A DNA stretch of 64,000 nucleotides. Source: Nocardioides pantholopis (lineage in GTDB: Bacteria > Actinomycetota > Actinomycetes > Propionibacteriales > Nocardioidaceae). The notes below the pieces were generated by a model. That model was not told the DNA's origin. It ran no database searches and saw nothing but the letters and a program-made list of their open reading frames with translations. The stretch lies in contig NZ_CP033324.1 in assembly GCF_003710085.1 (NCBI RefSeq), positions 2,729,501 to 2,793,500 of the forward strand. The letters run 5' to 3'. Position 1 is the stretch's first letter. The number at the start of each line of letters is the position of its first letter. Made by a program: the position numbers and the translations under genes. This document shows positions 58,512-64,000 of this stretch, in pieces.

Positions 58512-59762
58512 TCAGCGCACGTGCCCGTTCCCGGTCACGACGTACTTGGTGGAGGTCATCTCGGGCAGTCCCATCGGCCCGCGCGCGTGCAGCTTCTGGG
58601 TGCTGATCCCGATCTCGGCGCCGAACCCGAACTCCCCGCCGTCGGTGAACCGGGTCGAGGCGTTGACGAGCACCGCGGCGGAGTCGACGGCCGCGGTGAA
58701 CAGCCGGGCCGCGCCCAGGTCCTCGGTCACGATCGCCTCGGTGTGCCCGCTCGACCAGCGCCGGATGTGGGCGACGGCCTCCTCGACCGAGGGCACGACG
58801 CGAGCCGCGAGGTCGAGGGAGAGGTACTCGGCGGCCCAGTCCTCGTCGGTGGCAGGGACGACCCCGTCGTACGCCGCGAACGCCGCGTCACCGTGCACGG
58901 TGACGCCCTGCTCCTGCAGCGCCGCGAGCACCCGCGGCACGAACGCCTCGGCGACGTCGGCGTGCACGAGCAGCGACTCGGCCGCGTTGCAGACGCTGGT
59001 GCGGTGGGTCTTGGAGTTGAGGACGATCGCGAGGGCCTTGTCGAGGTCGGCCCCGGCGTCGACGTAGACGTGGCAGTTGCCGGTGCCGGTCTCGATCACC
59101 GGCACCGTCGACTCCTCGACCACCGAGCGGATCAGCCCGGCGCCACCGCGCGGAATGAGCACGTCCACGTGGCCGCGGGCCCGCATCAGCGCCTTGACGC
59201 TGTCGTGGGAGTCGCCGGGCACCAGCTGGACGGCGTCCGCGGGCAGGCCGGTCGCCTCGAGCGCATCGCGCAGCACCGCCACGACGGCCCGGTTGCTGGA
59301 TCGGGCGCTGGAGCTGCCGCGCAGCAGCACTGCATTGCCGGACTTCAGGCAGATGCCAGCGGCGTCGGCGGTCACGTTGGGCCGGGCCTCGTAGATCATG
59401 CCGACGACCCCGAACGGGACCCGGACCTGGCGCAGCTCCAGCCCGTTCGCGAGCGTGCTGCCGCGCACCACCTCCCCGACCGGGTCCGGCAGCCCGGCGA
59501 CCTCGACCAGTCCGCCGGCCATCGCCTCGATGCGCTCCTCGGTGAGGCGGAGCCGGTCGACGATGTTCGCGGGGGTCCCCGCGGCCTCGGCCCGGGCGAC
59601 GTCCTCGGCGTTCGCCGCGAGGACCTCCGGGGCCCGGGCCCGCAGGCCGTCGGCCATCGCGTGCAGCGCGGCGTCCTTGTGGGCCCGGGTCGCCAGGGCC
59701 AGCTCGTGGCTGGCCTCCCGGGACCGCTCGGCGACCGCGACGACGTCCTGCTCGATGCTCAT
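58512..59762 (-). CDS. proA: gamma-glutamyl phosphate reductase
   Basis: ProA reduces glutamyl-5-phosphate to the semialdehyde in proline synthesis. The 416-aa aldehyde-dehydrogenase-fold protein has the catalytic cysteine in H-R-T-S-V-C-N-A near residue 260 and the nucleotide-binding motif L-I-P-R-G-G-A-G-L. Full length, ATG 59762. The partner proB is not in this window. Confidence 0.96.
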   Translation of the reverse strand: MSIEQDVVAVAERSREASHELALATRAHKDAALHAMADGLRARAPEVLAANAEDVARAEAAGTPANIVDRLRLTEERIEAMAGGLVEVAGLPDPVGEVVRGSTLANGLELRQVRVPFGVVGMIYEARPNVTADAAGICLKSGNAVLLRGSSSARSSNRAVVAVLRDALEATGLPADAVQLVPGDSHDSVKALMRARGHVDVLIPRGGAGLIRSVVEESTVPVIETGTGNCHVYVDAGADLDKALAIVLNSKTHRTSVCNAAESLLVHADVAEAFVPRVLAALQEQGVTVHGDAAFAAYDGVVPATDEDWAAEYLSLDLAARVVPSVEEAVAHIRRWSSGHTEAIVTEDLGAARLFTAAVDSAAVLVNASTRFTDGGEFGFGAEIGISTQKLHARGPMGLPEMTSTKYVVTGNGHVR

Positions 59763-59804
59763 GGGTCCAGCCTAGTGAGCACCCGCCGTGGGGCGCTCGG
59801 GTGC

Positions 59805-60704
59805 TCAGGGGACGGCGTGCACGTCGCCGGTCGTGGCGACCGCGCGCAGCTGCCGGTCGGCCGCTGTCGCGACCGGGTTCTCCCCCGCCCGGACCGCGAG
59901 GTGGAGGAGCGCCACCAGGTCCGCCGAGCGGGCCAGGTCCAGCGCCCGGTCGGGCGGGGTCTCGTGCCGCTCGGTCCAGGCGCCCAGCACTGCCTCGACG
60001 TACGCCGGGTGCCGGTCGAGGCGGAGCAGGTTCCCGAGGTCGGTGAACGGGTGCCCGGCGTGGGCGTACTCCCAGTCCAGGACCCCGGTGACCCGGAGGG
60101 AGACGGGGTCGAGCAGCAGGTTCTTCGAGTTCAGGTCGCTGTGGGCCAGGCTCACCCGCTCCACGGTGTCCAGGAGCGCCTGCGCGTCCTCGGCGACCCG
60201 CCGCAGCCCGGTCAGCTCCGCGGCCGACCACCCGCGCAGCCGGGCCTGCGCGTCCTCGACCCAGGCGGGCAGGCCGTCGGCCTCGAAAGGCCTGACCGTC
60301 AGGTCCCCGTCGACGAAGGAGCCGGCACGCAGCTGCGGCATGCCGGCCAGGGTCGCGGCGATCCGGCCGGTCGCGGCCCCCGCGCGCCGCAGCCCGTCCT
60401 CGTCGAGCGTCGCCAGCAGCAGGTCGCCGCGGGTCCCGGGCAGGTGCTCGGTGACCAGCAGCGCGGGGGCGCCGGAGGCCGCGTCGGCGCGGCGTACCTC
60501 CAGAACCCGCGGCACCGGCACCAGGCCGCGGACCAGCCGCAGCAGCGCCGCGTCGACCTCGTGGGCAGCGTCCCCGCGGTCGCTGGGCCGGGAGTAGATC
60601 CGCACGACGGAGCGCTCGCCGCCGGCCTCGGCGAGGAACGTCTCGCCCGACCAGCCGCCCTCGAGCGGTCGCAGCGACATCCCGGCGTCGGAGAAGGGGT
60701 CCAC
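59805..60704 (-). CDS. phosphotransferase-family protein (APH fold)
   Basis: This 299-aa kinase-like protein has the catalytic loop L-A-H-S-D-L-N-S-K-N-L-L near residues 180-191 and the metal site V-L-D-W-E near 200. It follows the helicase gene by 10 bp, on the same strand, suggesting a shared transcript. The substrate is unknown. Confidence 0.85.
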   Translation of the reverse strand: MDPFSDAGMSLRPLEGGWSGETFLAEAGGERSVVRIYSRPSDRGDAAHEVDAALLRLVRGLVPVPRVLEVRRADAASGAPALLVTEHLPGTRGDLLLATLDEDGLRRAGAATGRIAATLAGMPQLRAGSFVDGDLTVRPFEADGLPAWVEDAQARLRGWSAAELTGLRRVAEDAQALLDTVERVSLAHSDLNSKNLLLDPVSLRVTGVLDWEYAHAGHPFTDLGNLLRLDRHPAYVEAVLGAWTERHETPPDRALDLARSADLVALLHLAVRAGENPVATAADRQLRAVATTGDVHAVP

Positions 60705-60714
60705 GGTCGCCGCC

Positions 60715-63675
60715 TCAGGTCCAGTGCCGGCGCACGACGGTGGTGACCGCGAACGGGTCGGCGCCCTGGGAGGCGGCCAGGATCCCGGCGCCCTCCGGGG
60801 AGCCGGTGAACAGCAGTGTCGTCCCGCCCACCCAGCGCCCCCAGGCGTCGGCCAGCGTGCGGGCGCGCTCGCCGTTGGTGCCCAGCACGGTCGGCACCTG
60901 GTGCCAGACCTGTCCGGACGGCGGGGTGCGGCGCAGCCGGCGCAGCGCGCTCGCCCCGCGGCGGGCGCGGCCGACCGGACGCTCGTCGGGGCCGGCGGGC
61001 GCGGCCAGGACGTGGTGGCCGATCAGGTAGCGGGGGGTGCCGACCGGGGCGAGCAGCTCGTCGAGGGCCTCGGTGAACGTGGCCGCCCCCGCGCCGGTGG
61101 GGTCCTCGAGCCGGAGCCGGTGCTCGCCGCCGGGATGCACCTCGACGACCACCGCCTCCGCGCCGACGCCGGCCAGGCCGGCGGCGTGCAGCGCGTCGGC
61201 CAGGGCGCAGGAGACCCGCTCCAGGCTCGGCGGCCCGGCCACCTGGGCGAGCACGCCGCCGGCCCACCGGTTCAGCACCCGGGTGCGGTGGCCGAGCGTG
61301 GCCGCGGCGCCGCCCGCGGCGAGGACCGCCGCGATCGCTCCCACGCTCGGCTGCGCCAGCCAGCCGCTCGCCGCGGTCGCGGCCAGGAGCGTCGTGGTCG
61401 CCTCGCGGACGCCGACCAGGCGCGGCGGGCGGTGCGGTCCCGGGTCCAGCCCGTCGGGCCCGAGCCGCACCTCCGGGGGGCGCGGCCACAGCCGAACCAC
61501 GCGGTCCTCGGGCCGGACCCGGTCCGGCCCGGCCCCGCCGTCCGCGGCGGCCATCAGCAGCTCCAGCTCCCCGGTCGGGTACTCGGGCGCAGGGGCCGCC
61601 GCCGTCGGCGGGACCTCCCGGGCCAGCACCCGCAGCGTGGGGACGACCAGGTCCCGGTACGGCTCGCCGACCCGCCAGCTGGCCCGCACCAGGTCGCGGC
61701 GGGTGCTGCGCTCCCGCATCCGCCGGTTCACCTCGGCGAAGTCCGCCACCGGCGGTGGTGCGTACGGCGAGAACCCGGCGTCCACGTGAGCGACGCCGTC
61801 GACGATGTCCCCGTCCTCGTCCACGCCGTGGAAGCCGGTGTGCTTGCGCACCAGGCGGTCCCAGTCGTTGCCGCCCTTGGGGTGCTCCTCGGAGACGCAG
61901 ACGACCGACCAGGTCACCGCGACCTTCTCGGGCCAGGCCGGGTCGGTGCGCAGCGCCCGGCCCCGGGTCTGGACCACCGCGGTCGTGGTGGTCGCGGTGC
62001 TCAGGTCCACCAGCGTGCTCACCCGGCGGGCGTCCCAGCCCTCGCCGAGCAGCCCGCGGGTGCCGACCAGCACCTGGCACCGGCCCGCCTCGAACAGCTC
62101 GGTGATCGCGCCGACCCAGCGGCGGCTGGTCCAGGGGCCGGTCACCCGGGCCACCGGCCCGTCCTCGGTGATCACCAGGGCCGCGGCCAGCGCGAGGTCG
62201 CTGCGGCCGACGTGGTCGACGAGCGCCTCGAGCACCTCGCGGGTGCCGGCGACTGTCGAGCCGGTCACCAGCATCGGGGAGAGGGCCCGGGTCGTCGGGT
62301 CCGCCGCCAGGGCCGCGAGCACGGCGGTGGCGGACCCCGCCTGCGGGTCGATCACGTCCAGCAGCCGGGTGGACACGGTCGCGCTCGCGCGCTCGTGGTC
62401 GCAGACCACGAGCACCCGGGTCCGCTCCCCCAGCGTCACCGCCTCGGCGGAGGCGATCTCCACGACCGCGGTGGTCTTGGACTCCGACCGGGCCAGCACC
62501 CGGTCGACGGCGGAGCGCCCCCGGCGGATGCCGCGGCGGGTCAGCACGTGGCCCACCGCGGGCAGCGCGCGGCGTACCGCCTCCAGGACCTGGTGGTCGC
62601 GCTCGTCGTCGGTGAGCGTCACGTGCCGGTCCAGCCAGTCGTCGAGCAGCAGCACCCAGTCCTCGACCGTCGGCGGGCGCCGGTGCGCCTCGGCGGGGCG
62701 GGCCCCGGCCGGCAGCGCGAGCAGGCCGGCGTGGTGCATGCGCAGGGCCGCGGCCGCCGCGGCCGGCTCGGCGCGGGTCACCTCCGCCCAGGTGCGGACC
62801 CGCGGCACCGGGGTGACGAAGCGCGCGTCGAGCCACTGGAGGAACGGCACCGAGCCGAAGTCGGGGCTGGTGAGGTCGGTGGTCAGCTCGGCGAACCGCA
62901 CCGCCTCCCCGGCCAGCCACTCCTCCTCGTGGACGGTCGGCGTGGTCAGCCACGCGAGCTCGGCGTACGGCGCGAGGTCGCCCTCGCGGACCACGGCCGG
63001 CACGCCCGCGGTGAAGGCCGCCTCGCCGAAGAGCTCGGCGACCAGCTCGGCCTGGTCCCCGCTCAGCGCCTCCGGCGGGGTAGCGGTCAGTCCCAGGACC
63101 AGCGCGTCGGGGACCCGCTCGAGCACCTCGGCCAGCAGCCGGCCCCAGACCTCCAGGAGGTGGTGGCACTCGTCGAGCACGATCAGCAGGCGCGGGATGG
63201 AGTCCATCCGGTCCACCAGGGCGCGGCCGTTGCGGTGCAGGCGGTCCAGCAGCGACGGCTCGGCGGCAGCGCCGGGCTGGTCGTCGGCGTCCGCCGCGGG
63301 ATCGGCCCCTGGGTCGGCCCCTGCGTCGACCCCTGGGTCGGCCTCTGAGTCGGGATCGAAGACCGCGACCGACTGGTAGGTCAGCGTCGTGACAGTGGTC
63401 GCCAGGTCGCGGGAGTCCCCGACCTCCAGCCCCTGCGCGGCCGCGGCGGCCGCCCACTGCCCCTGGATCGCGGTGTTCGGGCTGAGCACGACCGCGTGGG
63501 TGATGGCGCCGGACGCCAGCCGCCGCGCGATGGTCTCGGTGCCGACCCGGGTCTTGCCCGCGCCGGGCGGCAGCACCACCCAGGCCCGGGCCCGCCGCGC
63601 CGCCCAGACCTCCTCGAGCGCGTCCAGCGCGCGCCGCTGGTGCAGGCGGAGGGGTGGGGGGCTCACGCCCCGCAC
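60715..63675 (-). CDS. SF2 DEAD/DEAH-type helicase with a large uncharacterised C-terminus
   Basis: This 986-aa protein has helicase motifs I (P-P-G-A-G-K-T, residues 36-42), II (D-E-C-H-H, near 170), III-like (G-L-T-A-T-P-P) and VI (Q-T-R-G-R-A-L-R). An acidic Asp/Ala/Gly repeat at about 107-137 interrupts the first RecA-like domain. After about residue 620 the remaining 360 residues match no domain I know. The length and architecture suggest a nucleic-acid remodelling enzyme, perhaps in repair or defence. GTG 63666 is an alternative start. Confidence 0.8.
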   Translation of the reverse strand: MRGVSPPPLRLHQRRALDALEEVWAARRARAWVVLPPGAGKTRVGTETIARRLASGAITHAVVLSPNTAIQGQWAAAAAAQGLEVGDSRDLATTVTTLTYQSVAVFDPDSEADPGVDAGADPGADPAADADDQPGAAAEPSLLDRLHRNGRALVDRMDSIPRLLIVLDECHHLLEVWGRLLAEVLERVPDALVLGLTATPPEALSGDQAELVAELFGEAAFTAGVPAVVREGDLAPYAELAWLTTPTVHEEEWLAGEAVRFAELTTDLTSPDFGSVPFLQWLDARFVTPVPRVRTWAEVTRAEPAAAAAALRMHHAGLLALPAGARPAEAHRRPPTVEDWVLLLDDWLDRHVTLTDDERDHQVLEAVRRALPAVGHVLTRRGIRRGRSAVDRVLARSESKTTAVVEIASAEAVTLGERTRVLVVCDHERASATVSTRLLDVIDPQAGSATAVLAALAADPTTRALSPMLVTGSTVAGTREVLEALVDHVGRSDLALAAALVITEDGPVARVTGPWTSRRWVGAITELFEAGRCQVLVGTRGLLGEGWDARRVSTLVDLSTATTTTAVVQTRGRALRTDPAWPEKVAVTWSVVCVSEEHPKGGNDWDRLVRKHTGFHGVDEDGDIVDGVAHVDAGFSPYAPPPVADFAEVNRRMRERSTRRDLVRASWRVGEPYRDLVVPTLRVLAREVPPTAAAPAPEYPTGELELLMAAADGGAGPDRVRPEDRVVRLWPRPPEVRLGPDGLDPGPHRPPRLVGVREATTTLLAATAASGWLAQPSVGAIAAVLAAGGAAATLGHRTRVLNRWAGGVLAQVAGPPSLERVSCALADALHAAGLAGVGAEAVVVEVHPGGEHRLRLEDPTGAGAATFTEALDELLAPVGTPRYLIGHHVLAAPAGPDERPVGRARRGASALRRLRRTPPSGQVWHQVPTVLGTNGERARTLADAWGRWVGGTTLLFTGSPEGAGILAASQGADPFAVTTVVRRHWT
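63301..63357. repeat. 12-bp minisatellite inside the helicase gene
   Basis: Four to five 12-bp units of the TGGGTCGGCCCC type encode a repeated A-D-P-G / V-D-A-G element in the acidic insert. The unit is a multiple of 3, so copy-number change keeps the frame. Confidence 0.7.
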
Positions 63676-63713
63676 GCTATCGCCGCCTCGGCGGCGACGG
63701 GCCGGGACGCCAC

Positions 63714-63746
63714 GAGCCCGCCCCGCGCAATGCGCGGGACGGGCTC
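63714..63746 (-). terminator. hairpin terminator after etfA
   Basis: Arms GAGCCCG-C-CCCGCGC and GCGCGGG-A-CGGGCTC pair over 14 bp with one C-A mismatch and a 3-nt loop. It lies 20 nt after the etfA stop and insulates the helicase gene. Confidence 0.7.
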
Positions 63747-63766
63747 GGGAGGCGGGAGCCGCAGGC

Positions 63767-64000
63767 TCAGCCCTTGCGCTTGTTGATCTCCTCGGTCGCG
63801 GCCGGGAGGACGGCGTGCAGGTCGCCCACGACGCCGAAGTCGACGAGCTCGAACATCGGGGCCTCCTCGTCCTTGTTGACAGCCACGATGGTCTTGGAGG
63901 TCTGCATGCCGGCGCGGTGCTGGATCGCGCCGGAGATGCCGTTCGCGACGTAGAGCTGCGGCGAGACGGTCTTGCCGGTCTGGCCCACCTGGAAGGTGTG
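63767..64000 (-). CDS. etfA: electron transfer flavoprotein subunit alpha (C-terminal part)
   Basis: Only the last 77 residues are in the window; the gene continues beyond 64000. The segment [17 protein letters not shown] and G-I-S-G-A-I-Q-H are the FAD-binding C-terminus of EtfA. EtfA/EtfB pass electrons from acyl-CoA dehydrogenases, such as the one at 54201, to the respiratory chain. Confidence 0.95.
   Translation of the reverse strand, partial: HTFQVGQTGKTVSPQLYVANGISGAIQHRAGMQTSKTIVAVNKDEEAPMFELVDFGVVGDLHAVLPAATEEINKRKG

Overview
The window is high-GC chromosomal DNA from an actinobacterium, most likely Nocardioides or a close relative in the Nocardioidaceae. The pointers are GTG and TTG starts, start/stop overlaps (ATGA, GTGA) in many operons, the order hemW, hrcA, dnaJ, rsmE, HIT, phoH, ybeY, corC, era, a TCGAAC-N4-GTTCGA SOS box, DtxR-type iron boxes, and an intergenic inverted repeat I associate with Nocardioides genomes. 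I see no prophage, integrase, IS element, CRISPR array or rRNA. This is core chromosome with a few accessory genes between housekeeping blocks.

Region by region. 0-5.4 kb: a stress-sigma module (a lone STAS protein, a PAS-PP2C-ATPase-STAS phosphatase and a divergent SigB/F-type sigma factor), then two tandem septum-formation lipoproteins. 5.4-10.5 kb: a pentapeptide-repeat gene and the overlapping operon bfaA-bfaB-SIP-era, which couples 10-methyl fatty-acid synthesis and ferric-siderophore reduction to an essential GTPase. 10.6-16.7 kb: a FUSC-like membrane protein, the phoH-ybeY-corC operon with a degenerate cytidine-deaminase-like gene, a HIT protein and a GerMN/Gmad2 lipoprotein. 16.7-18.7 kb: a LexA-controlled DUF222-HNH gene between copies of a short repeat, and a decayed winged-helix gene. 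18.7-26.7 kb: rsmE, dnaJ and hrcA (with CIRCE), an iron-box DUF2470 gene, an MBL hydrolase, DUF3097, TM2 and hemW. 26.7-32.4 kb: the SOS mutagenesis operon imuA-imuB-dnaE2 with a perfect SOS box and an odd triplicated stop/start junction. 32.4-41.4 kb: an acyl-CoA ligase, a MOSC protein, a secreted alpha/beta hydrolase, kinases, lepA and a fatty-acid hydroxylase. 41.4-49.9 kb: rpsT, holA, comEC, comEA, degV, and leuS with a leader-peptide attenuator. 49.9-56.4 kb: two AraC regulators, a Baeyer-Villiger-type monooxygenase, dps, a TetR/acyl-CoA dehydrogenase pair and a DUF1801 gene. 56.5-64 kb: tRNA-Ala(GGC), the operon 51-aa membrane protein-nadD-rsfS-phosphatase, proA, a kinase, a large SF2 helicase and the 3' end of etfA.

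The regulatory DNA is the most informative part. It holds two SOS boxes, a CIRCE element, two iron boxes, a Fur-type palindrome at dps, a leucine attenuator at leuS, and several promoters whose -10 hexamer lies 5-8 nt before the start codon, which suggests leaderless mRNAs. The strongest new observation is the imuB-dnaE2 junction. A 14-bp unit is present three times, so the imuB stop is joined to the dnaE2 start through two five-codon mini-ORFs, each linked by a TGATG overlap.
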